This document shows, one piece after another, positions 55,223-64,000 of a stretch of DNA of 64,000 nt. The stretch covers positions 9,987,543 to 10,051,542 of the forward strand of contig JAYGXS010000008.1 of assembly GCA_036362985.1 (NCBI GenBank), given 5' to 3'. The first letter of the stretch is position 1, and the number at the start of each line of letters is the position of its first letter. The DNA is from Ligula intestinalis (lineage: Eukaryota; Platyhelminthes; Cestoda; Diphyllobothriidea; Diphyllobothriidae). The translations under genes and the position numbers were made by a program. The notes beneath the pieces were generated by a model. It was not told the DNA's origin. It worked only from the letters and a program-made list of their open reading frames with translations, and searched no databases.

Positions 55223-57070
55223 TCACGTCCACCCCTCCCTTGGTGTTTTTAGACCAATCCCGAGGCCATAGGAATGGCCTCCTGAAATCATATAAAACCA
55301 GAGCCACACCCCCTCTCCCACAAACACAAAAAAAACTTTCCCAATACTAGTTTCGCCTTGAGTGGCGTTATTGTTGAACTTGTGTTGTTCCCTTGTATAG
55401 AGTCAGGCGATTTGGCCGACTCCCTTCGTTCTTGACTTGGTGTATCTATTGTTGAGGTTTTTATCTTGATTACCCTTTGCTATTTGTTTAATAGGATCGT
55501 ACTGCTTTGACGGTTGTTAGTACTGGGTTTGAAGTACGTGTGGCTGCTGGATAAAGAGGTGAAGAATTCAAGAAGAAACAACGCTTTTTGAAAATGAAGG
55601 CACGTTGAACTCTGCCTCCATTTCCATTGTGGGAGTTTTTTTCATCTGCCTATTTTCTAGTTCACCATTAATTGCAAAATATCGCCAAATATTGCCCTAA
55701 GAGGACAATTTCTGCTGACATTATAACACATTTTTACATTTTAACTGTGCACATCGCCATTTTTTTTACGAAATTCAGTTTGTATAGCACCTTCCTGGCG
55801 CCAAAAAATATAAATTCCAAAATTCTTTCTCTGGCACGCACAATTGGATACCGCCATTTTTTTCAGTAAACGCCATAGCAATCTGAAATGAGATACCCAG
55901 GAGTATCAAAAGTCAGCAAAGCCATCCTTTTTAAAGAGAGCTATCACTGGTTTCCTACATCCAGGGCAACTTTCACGAATTTGGCTTGGTGGAATCTGTC
56001 TTCCACTCTGATGGCGTTCGCGGACACTGAACGCTGTGCCAGGCTCCAGGTTTAGGGCAATGGCGCTAAATCTACAGCCCGAATTCAGCAAATCGTTCAG
56101 CCAACAGCAAGCAGCCTTTCGCCGAGACACATCTGGTGCAGACTACCGGATCCATAAAACGCAAGGGAGTCTAAGAACACTGTGTTCATGTGTCAACCCT
56201 TCCCCGCCGCGAACTTCCATGTACCGCAGATTTTTCTCCTGAAGTCCCTAGAAAGTAATATCAGGAGTATTTTTTTAACTGACAGCGTGAATTCCTGCGG
56301 AGGATGATGACAATCACACTGTCTCACGCGAAGACACCCGCCCGGAATCCCACGGAGTAGGTATAAGGCCGGTGGCGCGGAGTAGTCCAAAGTGAAGCGG
56401 ACTTGCGCTGCATCTGCCTCACGCTCATTTGGAACCGATGGAAGGACGATGTCCAAACTACGAGAGGTGAGCGCGGGTGCCGGACACACGACCTGGTGTC
56501 CACTTCATCCACCAGGCTACATCGAGGCAGTGAGTAGTTTGCGACAGGCCGCGCTGAGCACCAGTGCGCTGACTCATCATGCCTTTGCTTGGGTACTCGC
56601 GGGCGACAATCTCCCCCCCGCACGTTCTTGGTCAGTTACTGCTACGGATGCCCGCGTCACCCTGTCTGCCTCACGCTCCCGATTGATTCGGTGCTTGAGG
56701 CGCGCGCGCGTAAGCTCGAAGCCAATCAATGTGCGTCATTTCATTGATTGGCTACAGAGGACAAGTCCCGGGGTTAAGTTATTCCAACAGCGGACACAAT
56801 GACTGACACAACTTGCCCGAGGACACAGCTTGTTGCTTGCTCTTAGTCGCAGTAAACGCTGTCCAATATTACCTGGCTTTTTTTTGGGGGGGGGGGGGGA
56901 GGGAACCTTCGTTTCATCGACACAACTGCCTTTTGAGAATGCCACAAAAGGTAAAATTGAAAAGGAATAACTGTTGTTTGCTTCTCAGCACCCCCCCGCC
57001 CCCAGCCTGCCATACACACGGTATGCTCGGTTAAGGAAATCCTACGCATGCATTGACTTTGCACAACATA
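55223..57070. other. No recognisable gene
   Basis: Several overlapping frames on both strands between 55906 and 56802 (up to 136 codons) show no motif. G14 lies at 56886-56899. Confidence 0.35.
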
Positions 57071-57073
57071 CTA

Positions 57074-57308
57074 CAGGGTGTCCACGAAGTCTGGGTACAT
57101 AGGGGATAAATACATACCTTTAGAACAAAACAATTTTATTGAATTATAATGTTAAGAAATTATATTTTCAATATGATTTCCATGATTTGCAATGCATAAT
57201 TCGATGCGACGTGCTAAATTCTGGTGAACTCGATTGAATAGGTGTACATTGCCGTCGATTTCAACACACTGACTGATAATGCGTTCTCTCAAGTGGTTTA
57301 GATGTGCA
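57074..57308 (-). pseudogene. Tc1/mariner-IS630 transposon, 3' end only
   Basis: The outer end CAGGGTGTCCACGAAGTCTG (57074-57093) is a typical terminal inverted repeat of IS630/mariner-like elements. On the minus strand the next reading frame gives NHLRERIISQCVEIDGNVHL and LARRIELCIANHGNHIE before TAA at 57151-57153. This fits the transposase C-terminus (LR.RI...C.EI...R...CI...G.H.E). Only about 50 codons and one end survive. Confidence 0.65.
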
Positions 57309-57540
57309 ATCTAACATACCCCAGAAAAAGCCACGGCATGGGACTTTGCTCTGCAGCTGCGCTGAGAGCCTAAGCGTTGTGGACTAATCATGGGACTCTG
57401 CCGTCTCAACAAAATAACATAAATAAATAAAATATTAAAATTCCTATGTATACAGACTTTGTAGAAACCTTGTACTATAACCTTGCCATGGGAAGAAAAA
57501 ATTGTTAGGATGTATTTACAAAAAGAAATGTAGGAAATGA

Positions 57541-57723
57541 CTATACAGGAACCGGGGACATGGGCTGGTCGTCGCTGGGGACCGTTAGGATGTTCGAAAC
57601 TGTCTCCAGGTGGGCCTCCGTTTCGGGTGTTTTCTGCACATTTTCCAGGATCAGTCCATGCAGTGCGCTCAGGAGGCCAGGCCATCCACAAGCCAAGGCA
57701 GCAGCCTTAACGCGGTTGAGCTC
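57541..57723 (-). CDS. Unassigned gene, exon D (stop)
   Basis: 60 codons plus TAG: ELNRVKAAALACGWPGLLSA, ILENVQKTPETEAHLETVSN and a Pro/Asp-rich end. Acceptor TTCTTCTCAG. No clear AATAAA was found just beyond. Confidence 0.72.
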   Translation of the reverse strand, partial: ELNRVKAAALACGWPGLLSALHGLILENVQKTPETEAHLETVSNILTVPSDDQPMSPVPV

Positions 57724-60700
57724 CTGAGAAGAAGTAATGACAAGTACAACGTACACATTGTTAAGTGGCTCAAGGCATTCTATAGAAATAAAAAAGCTGA
57801 AGTTCGTAATAAAAAGGCGCCTGAGGCGTACGCGTTAATGAGTACGGAGTCTTTTCAAACACAAGTCACAGCGCAATAAAGAAAATACCTTAAAAAAGAC
57901 GGCAGACTTTCCCGGCAGACGTTTGGACAGTCGAACCAAATTGTTAACGTCATTTGTGGGTCCGTATGGAGAGCATATATAGTTAAGGTACTGGAAGTCA
58001 GACGAGCCTAGGGACTACTAATAAGCCATAAATGGCCATTCCAGTCTCCCTTTTCTCTGCCGGCAATACTACCGACCTACACTAAGAGCCATTACGGCTG
58101 TCAGGACCTCTGGTGGGGCCCAAGTCAGAGCGGGACAGATGAGTTCCGTTAGCGGGGTCAGGTGAGCGTTCATCAGTGAGTGTTACTGACTACCTGCTCA
58201 CTTTGAAAAGTGAGGCCGGCAAAATTGATTTGTAGGGACCCTCTAGATATCTAGCCCCCCGCCCAATTGCTTCAAGTATTTTGTGGTCAAACATTTAACT
58301 CTTGGCTACTGAGCGTAAATTAGCACGTAATTGTGGCGAAATTGATCAAAAAATAATAAATTAATGTAGATTATTTTAGTTTCAATATACTAAATAGAAT
58401 CAAATTAAATTAACAAAAACTTCAATTGCGTAGGTTACGAACGCCAATTAAGGGAAATTCGACCTTACGTAGGCGGAATTTAACGAAAATGGAAATTCGT
58501 TCTCCTATTGGTGGAATTTAACGAAAAAATTTAAAGTCAGGCTATCGAACATTTGAAAGTAGTTTTTTAGTATAAGTCGACGGGATTTTTGCGGCTTCTA
58601 TAATCAATCTTGCTGTTAGGCCTAATACCGACTCTCAAAAACCACGATGGGCGAACACTTTTTGGTTGGCTTAACAATTGACAGACACGGACAGGAAGGC
58701 TCTTTGTAGAATTTCCTTCGCTGATCTACCGAAAAAGAAAAGCGAGGCCGGACACGCTGTTTCCGGTTTATTTTATGTCGCTCGGTCGATCACAGCTAGC
58801 ACCAAGCTGGCAAGACCCGAGGTTCGAGATCAGACCAGAGAACGCACGATTCAGCTCAAGATGGGGGATCTTCCAGGTATAGGCACAGGCACAAGCAATC
58901 AGTTGCCACGAAATGCCAGTGAAGATGACAAAATAAGCAGGCCAGAGCCATCATTCGAGTGTGTAGCTTCTAAGCAGTGGGCGTACTCGGAGCACTACCA
59001 TAATAAGGCTAAAATCGAAGATTGTATTCAGAAGGCATTAGACTAATCGTGCACATGACCCTGAGCCGCTATTTCAAGCAACAGGGGGCACTAGCGAAGG
59101 AAGTGCCGGCGTTGACCGCGTCCAGTCATGTCCGAGAGTGAGGGACAGTGGGCATAACTGCTTTTATGCGATTGTGGAGCGATTTCAATTGGTGTGTCGC
59201 ATTTCCCGAAGGGGGAAACCTGTATAGGGGAGGGGGAGAGGGGATGCCTGAATTTTCTTTCACGGTAGGTGACACAGACTTGCCCAAGTTCCGTTTAGAA
59301 GGATGACACAACGATCTGGTAAGGCAGAACAAAGTCTGCTCGGCTGATTTTAGGAATGTTAGGACCCGGCTTAAGTGCGAGTGCACGCCACCCTGAGGAG
59401 TCATTCCCACGCCAAACGACTGGTCCGCCTACACAAAGTGCACGCCACCCCGATGAGACGTTCGCAAGCCAGACAACCAGTCCTCCCACACAGAGTGCAT
59501 GTGACGACGCGCACAGCGCGGCCGGCGTAGGACTCTAACGTGCAAGCTGCATGAGTTACAAGGCCAATGGAGTCACGTCTTACTTGAGACCAAAATCTCA
59601 CTGGTCCAATCTGTATGCATTCGCTTGCTTAAGTATAACGTATTAGGTTTCTACAAAGGCTTCTGCTATTGCCAACTCCTTGTCGTGTTCTTCCATGGGG
59701 GCTCACACAAGGCGTAGTTAGATGGCGAATATCGCAGCCTTGGCCACCGTTACAACAAGGAGTACGAGTTTTCCTTTCATGGCCGAGTAAGAAGCTCCAT
59801 GAAATTGCGTTTCGTGTGCAAGCAAAGTTTCCTACAACAAGAATCTTGGCTTAACTTAACGCTCATGGGCATTCACTATTAATTGCTAATATATAAGCAC
59901 CTAAAGCATACGGGTTACTGAGGACAGATAGACTTTTCAAACACAATTCATAACTCAACTTTACATAATTAATAGAGAAAGAGAAATACCTTAAAAAAGA
60001 CGGCAGACTTTTCGGGCAGACGTTTAGCCAGCCGAACCACCTTGTTAACATCATTTGTGGGTCCGTGTGCAGAGTGTATCCAGTTTAGGTACTGGAAGTC
60101 GGAGGAACCTACAGAGATGGAGTAAAACAAAGAAGAAAAGGAAACAGATAGAGGGGAGAATATTGGAGTCTAAAGAGGGAAAAAGAAAACAAGACAGGTG
60201 AATAAATACCGCTAAGACATAGTATCTACGCCGAGGTGGGGGAAACAGATGGTTTTACAGCTGAAATGTGCCATCGAGAAATGGGTAGAAAGTGGTTGAT
60301 ATAACAGTACTTTAATCATGCACAGCAAGACTTAGATCGCTTCCGGCCACCCATCACAATCGGGCCCAAATATTATCTCTCCAATGAAACAGCATTTGCC
60401 AAAATATGCTCTGTATGGTCAGAGCTCAAGAAGGTGGAAAAAGGGCTTACCGGACTGCTTGTAGCTCAGCTTGTCCGCCTCTCGAACAGGGAAGGGAGTT
60501 GTGTTGTCAGTATCATTGTAGAGAAGTGAACCAGCAAAGTCTGCAACGGGGGCAAGGTGTGCAAACTGTCCCAGCCAAGGCAGTCCAGTGCATTCTGTAG
60601 GGTAGGGGATAATACAACGAACCGAGCGTAACTTCACTTTTACAGGTAAATAACAAAATAAACGCTACTTAAGTTACTTTTAGTAGCACTTCATTAAATT

Positions 60701-62323
60701 GGTTTGCGTTTCATAACACTTCTTAACCGAAACCTATGGAACCCAAACAGCTGAGATATCCTGCCGACTGAACCATTAGACAACCATGTATGATGATACA
60801 GGCAACCATTTTGAACTTGCAAGACTAGTCCGTTAGTGTCTGGTAAATATTATTGCCGGCAAAGACATAGGAGACTGGAATGGCCATTTGCGGCTTATTA
60901 GCTGTCCTCAGCCAGTCATATCCAGACACAAGTTATGTCTCACTCGAGCCTCAATCTCGCGACTTTTTTTTATCAGAGTCAAAGGTTAAACATTGAGCCA
61001 AAAGCTCATTGTCAACCCATAAATAGCCATTCCAGTCTCCGTTATCTTTGCCGGCAATATTATCAGCTGTTACGGCTGTCAGAGTCTCCGGCGAGACCCA
61101 AAACAGAACGGAACAGATGAGTTCCGTTAGCGGTCACATAAACTTAAATCAACGAGATCTTGTTTGGTCTATACGGCAAGCCTCTTTAGTATCGAAATAG
61201 TAGCAGCAGTAACCGTTCAAGAAATTCGGCAAGAGTAACTTACGTAGTCCTACTCATATACCCCTAGTCCCAGCATTTTGTCCTATGAAAACTGTGGTTA
61301 TAGGGTTTCGGGGTGTGCAGAAATAGGATACGCAGAGAAGGAAATTTTTAGAAGCGTGTTAAGTGAAAAAAATAGTCAAAATTGCTTCCCGCGGCCGCTG
61401 GGAGTAAGTTGTTCTGCATGTAATGTCAAGGTGTGCGCGACACTTCGCGCAGCGGGCTATACTATCTAACTTCAGAACGGTAAGTTGGACGTCAGGTAAG
61501 TTGAAGTAGACGACCTTCTAACCACCATTTCTATTTTTCGGGCATTTCAAAAAACCTGCAATTTGTTAAACGGGTTTTTTCTGCAATAAGTTAAAAGATA
61601 ATACAGATTAGGAAAACCTACAGATATAAATCAACAACACTTCCAAACACAATAAAATAAAATGCACATAGCAGTTATTATAGCACATTTCACCGCGTTT
61701 CCTAATTCCCCACCCACGAAACCCTGTACGGGTACATGAGTGAGAATACATAAGCTACCTTTGCCAGAAATTCTAACACGGCGTCACCAACAGTCAGTGG
61801 TATTCCATCTAGAAAGGTTCAGTAACCCGAGACCTCAACCTTGGTCAGGCTTATAATTCTTGATAGATAGGCTAACGTCGTTCCCATAACACAATATTTT
61901 ACAGCCCCAGATAGGTGAACTGATAGAAGGCAGAGGGAAGAAAAGACGAAAATGAGCACTCTCAAACAAAATTACCGCCTCCAAATGCAGAACGGGGAGA
62001 GGTGCGACGAAGAACTGACCTTCCGGAAAGAGAGATAGCATTAAACAGTCACGTTTTGAGTTGAATCTGTGGATAAACCCGTGTGTCAAAAGGCGACGAG
62101 AATCCGGCAGCACATGCGGCGGGTTGGAGTCTTCAGTTAACTTGAAGACAGTTGGACGGGACACAGGCGGCTGTAAGTAGACCGTCAACATGGCCACAGT
62201 GAGCGTGGAGCCCATTGTCAGAAGAAGCATTTCCAACAGGTCAGGAGTTATCTCGCTTTGAGCTGCAGGGTGCAATGTAGTATATGAATGGACTATGTCG
62301 AACGTGCATAGTGAGTAACACAT
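57541..62323 (-). CDS. Unassigned spliced gene with a duplicated exon
   Basis: I do not recognise the protein. Four exons join in frame: A (62262 or 62323 to 62020), B (60594-60451), C (60108-59990) and D (57723-57541, stop TAG). Intron phases after A, B, C are 1, 1, 0, all with GT..AG. With ATG at 62323 the product is about 249 aa; if the CTGCAG before 62262 is an acceptor, more 5' exons lie upstream. The chain is mostly helical and leucine-rich: LLEMLLLTMGSTLTVAML, PWLGQFAHLAPVADFAGSLL, FQYLNWIHSAHGPTNDVNKV, VKAAALACGWPGLLSALHGL. A HEAT-like or other helical-repeat fold is a guess only. The C-C' region is described separately. A mariner relic lies 0.25 kb beyond the stop. Confidence 0.7.
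57889..58007 (-). CDS. Unassigned gene, duplicate exon C'
   Basis: 119 bases, about 85 percent identical to exon C, with the same phases, an AG acceptor and a GT donor. It encodes SSDFQYLNYICSPYGPTNDV, ending RLPGKSAVFFK, with eight amino-acid changes and no stop. About 60 bases of downstream intron are also duplicated. A SINE abuts its acceptor, leaving a poor pyrimidine tract, so it may be a weak alternative exon or a dead copy. Confidence 0.6.
58012..58190 (+). mobile_element. SINE fragment beside exon C'
   Basis: Carries body end CCATAAATGGCCATTCCAGT, GCCGGCAATACTACC and the second module (CGGCTGTCAGGACCTCTGGT, GACAGATGAGTTCCGTTAGC, 'gcgttcatcagtgagtgtta'). The tRNA-like head is missing. 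Confidence 0.7.
58678..59046 (+). other. Open frame of 122 codons, not supported as a gene
   Basis: It lies in the intron between the two C exons, on the opposite strand. The frame begins without ATG (first ATG at about 58861) and has no motif I recognise. It may be a chance or decayed frame. Confidence 0.2.
59370..59690 (+). repeat. LTR-like repeat with a 57-bp tandem duplication
   Basis: GTGCACGCCACCC at 59381 recurs at 59438, giving two 57-bp units, with a third partial start at 59495. Downstream, 'ctggtccaatct', 'attcgcttgctta' and 'gttcttccatgggggc' resemble the LTR-like repeats at 6770 and 8480. Confidence 0.5.
59990..60108 (-). CDS. Unassigned gene, exon C
   Basis: 119 bases entered in phase 1 and left in phase 0, encoding SSDFQYLNWIHSAHGPTNDV and ending RLPEKSAVFFK. 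Its acceptor has a strong pyrimidine tract (TTTCCTTTTCTTCTTTG..TGTAG). Confidence 0.75.
60451..60594 (-). CDS. Unassigned gene, exon B
   Basis: 144 bases with acceptor CCCTACAG and donor GTAAGC, entered and left in phase 1. Encodes CTGLPWLGQFAHLAPVADF and PFPVREADKLSYKQS. Other frames contain stops. Confidence 0.7.
60835..61015 (-). mobile_element. tRNA-derived SINE copy
   Basis: Minus strand: head 'gagcttttggctcaatg', 'tttgactctgat', 'gcgagattgaggctcgag', body GTCTGGATATGACTGGCTGA, tail TGCCGGCAATAATATT. It lies in the intron between exons A and B. Confidence 0.7.
61016..61150 (+). mobile_element. SINE second module, opposite orientation
   Basis: CCATAAATAGCCATTCCAGT, GCCGGCAATATTATCAGC, 'cggctgtcagagtctccgg' and GATGAGTTCCGTTAGCGGTC. 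It abuts the minus-oriented copy, repeating the inverted arrangement seen at 32.9-33.4 kb. Confidence 0.7.
62020..62323 (-). CDS. Unassigned gene, exon A
   Basis: Encodes QSEITPDLLEMLLLTMGSTL, PHVLPDSRRLLTHGFIHRF and LMLSLFPE, then donor GTCAGT (phase 1). The frame stays open past the donor to 61835, so intron retention would also be readable. The upstream boundary is either the ATG at 62323 or an acceptor before 62262. Confidence 0.6.
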
Positions 62324-62519
62324 CCAACGTCAAAGGACTAAAACAAAACATGGTTACTACTGCGGAATAAGTAGGCAGTTATGCTAAGTAAATAAGAGTG
62401 CATTGGTCCTATAATAGGTAGTTGCCCAAATAAATTGTACTGGTATGAGAACTAAGGCGTCACTAAAGCGTGTCAGGGTAAGATGAAAAGCACTAAAACT
62501 GCTGCGAACACATTAACTC

Positions 62520-62840
62520 ATGCCGCCGAAAACTAACAAGAAGAATTCTGTCGCTAGTTTATGCATATCATACCTAGAGAAGAGTGGACATCCAATCGAC
62601 GCAGGTATAGTGAGAGGCAATAAACCACTAAACTCTGTGTGCTCTGGCAGGCCGATAGAAGTCTTACAGAGTAAAAAGAGCCCTGTTTTCTCCGGTATAA
62701 AAAGAAGACCAGACTGGAGACTTGCAGAGTTACAGTCAGTTCCTCTGAGCCGTTTGAGATTTGGATTTCGCGGGGAAACCAAGAGCCGAGTCCGAGTGCC
62801 CCTACTCTCCCATTCAGGCAGCAAGTGGGAGGTGGGCTGA
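62520..62840 (+). other. ATG-headed open frame, possible first exon
   Basis: 106 codons start MPPKTNKKNSVASLCISYLE. A donor-like CGACGCAG|GTATAG at about 62602 would make residues 1-28 a first exon. It is divergent from exon A's ATG at 62323, 197 bases away. Not recognised with confidence; no second exon found. Confidence 0.25.
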
Positions 62841-63096
62841 CTGAAGATCAGATCTGGTGCAGTGGCGCATCAGAAATGAAGCTTCTGTCTAACGTGACAG
62901 AGACGGGCTTTAATTTCACCTACATGTATGGCTAGTAGATGACCGTTGATGGACCTTATTTTATCGGTATGTCGGCAGACATACGTACCACGTACAAAAA
63001 TGGGTAAATTATTTAAACGCGCTTCACAAAAAGGTTTTGGGTTTAGCCAAAGTTTGCGCCAATGCACCTCGACTGTATCGCCATGCCTAGCCAGGA

Positions 63097-63594
63097 TTGA
63101 CCGTGTTCACATCCCCTTGTCGTGCGAAATTTTTAAGTGACACCCAAAATGATATGCTCATTGATGGCCTGCCTCTGGGAATTCGCAGGCCTTCTTTGTT
63201 TGACAGTCACCGACTCGATAAAAACCACCAGATTATGCCTTGCTTCCACGCCTCAAGCCAGAGAGTTCACAATTTCATATCAAATGGAAACAGTAGACTT
63301 AAAACCCTTCTGCTAACCGGGGGAATAAGAGTGATAAAGCTTAGTTTAAAAAGGGGGAGACGAACCGGTTGGCTGGGGAAGGGCCAAAACAGTGTGTCGA
63401 CTTTGGATAGGTGGATGACTAATGTCCGCGGCATTGAGGAAACCAAAAATTTCCACAAAGAGTTGCAATTCCGAACAGTTCAAGCTGTAAACAAAAAACA
63501 CAGAGCATCGAAAGTTAGCAGGTCAAGTGAGTTGACAGAAAACGAAGACGACAAGACAAAAGTGTTTTCTAAGAAGAAAGTTAATGTCTCGTGA
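63097..63594 (+). other. 165-codon open frame, unassigned
   Basis: Basic, lysine-rich C-terminal half (KVSRSSELTENEDDKTKVFS). It begins without ATG in the first 20 codons and has no motif. It could be part of an exon or a decayed repeat. Confidence 0.25.
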
Positions 63595-63900
63595 GTCACC
63601 AAACATGGGATGTCTTCTGATGTTACTTTACTAACTTGCTGCCTGCGCTCTGTCTGCAACCACAGACGTTCTAAATGCACAGGAGTACTGATCAAAATTG
63701 CCGGTCAATGCTTTTGAGGAGACGGATTTGCGTGAAACTATAATTGGCACCTATCCCGCAGCATCTTATGCCCCAGTTGCAGAAAGACCCCTGTCAGTGT
63801 GTGGACGATAATGGACCCAAATGTTTGTTAATGCTGCTGGTGTACGTCAAGAGCAGAAGGTAGGAGACATCTGGATTGCTACTAATAATAATGCCGATAC

Positions 63901-63910
63901 AACAACAACA

Positions 63911-63951
<41 letters not shown>

Positions 63952-63952
63952 A

Positions 63953-64000
<48 letters not shown>
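63901..64000. repeat. (AAC)n/(ACT)n microsatellite
   Basis: Short AAC run followed by ACT/ACC trinucleotides to the window edge; the array continues outside. Confidence 0.97.

Noticed and set aside
58678..59046. 122-codon plus-strand frame as a nested gene in the C-C' intron
   Set aside because: No ATG for the first 60 codons, no motif, and no sign of constraint visible.
62513..62824. Minus-strand frame that might be an upstream exon of the unassigned gene (donor-like AG|GTATGA at about 62577)
   Set aside because: The donor would leave phase 2, whereas exon A would need phase 1, and no convincing acceptor is present.
1..64000. CRISPR arrays, operons or prokaryotic defence systems
   Set aside because: No spaced direct-repeat arrays or Shine-Dalgarno-led gene runs; spliced genes and retroelements show eukaryotic DNA.

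Overview
The window is nuclear DNA of an invertebrate animal, most likely a flatworm (platyhelminth). This is an inference from four things: introns with GT..AG borders; TTAGGG-type interstitial telomeric repeats; a dense mix of decayed retroelements (RTE, CR1-like, Penelope with GIY-YIG, Ty3/Gypsy) of the kinds common in flatworms; and a multi-copy tRNA-derived SINE. The Penelope, RTE and SINE sequences look most like those I associate with large-genome tapeworms, but I cannot assign a species. No prokaryotic operons or CRISPR arrays are present.

Layout. 1-11 kb is a repeat graveyard: LTR-like pieces, a cluster of one repeat family (2.3-4.2 kb), a Penelope-like pseudogene with a hammerhead-like motif (4.7-6.7 kb) and copies of a second dispersed repeat (9.7-10.8 kb). 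11.8-13.3 kb holds an uninterrupted, unassigned 487-codon ORF on the minus strand, the most puzzling coding sequence here. 16.4-19.5 kb is a nearly intact RTE-type retrotransposon with one frameshift. 19.9-23.5 kb is a decayed CR1-like element on the minus strand. 24-32 kb is repeats, including an inverted LTR-like pair and telomere-like repeats.

Genes. The best gene is a cytoplasmic asparaginyl-tRNA synthetase (NARS) on the minus strand, 40105 down to 32416. It has nine exons, eight phase-0 introns and about 554 aa, with all class II motifs visible; SINE copies sit inside its introns. Upstream of it (40.3-42 kb) is a relic of a CACTA/EnSpm (TNP2-type) transposase. A second spliced minus-strand gene (about 62323 or 62262 down to 57541) is unassigned. 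Its third exon exists in two versions of identical length and phase, so that using both or neither would break the frame.

The rest: a Ty3/Gypsy pol relic (45.2-47.1 kb), a tRNA-Arg(TCG)-like pseudogene (49.3 kb), a CR1/Jockey-like RT relic (51-51.8 kb), a duplicated 0.4 kb repeat bracketing a piggyBac-type MITE (53.6-55.2 kb), a mariner/IS630 relic just 3' of the second gene, and an AAC/ACT microsatellite that runs off the right edge.
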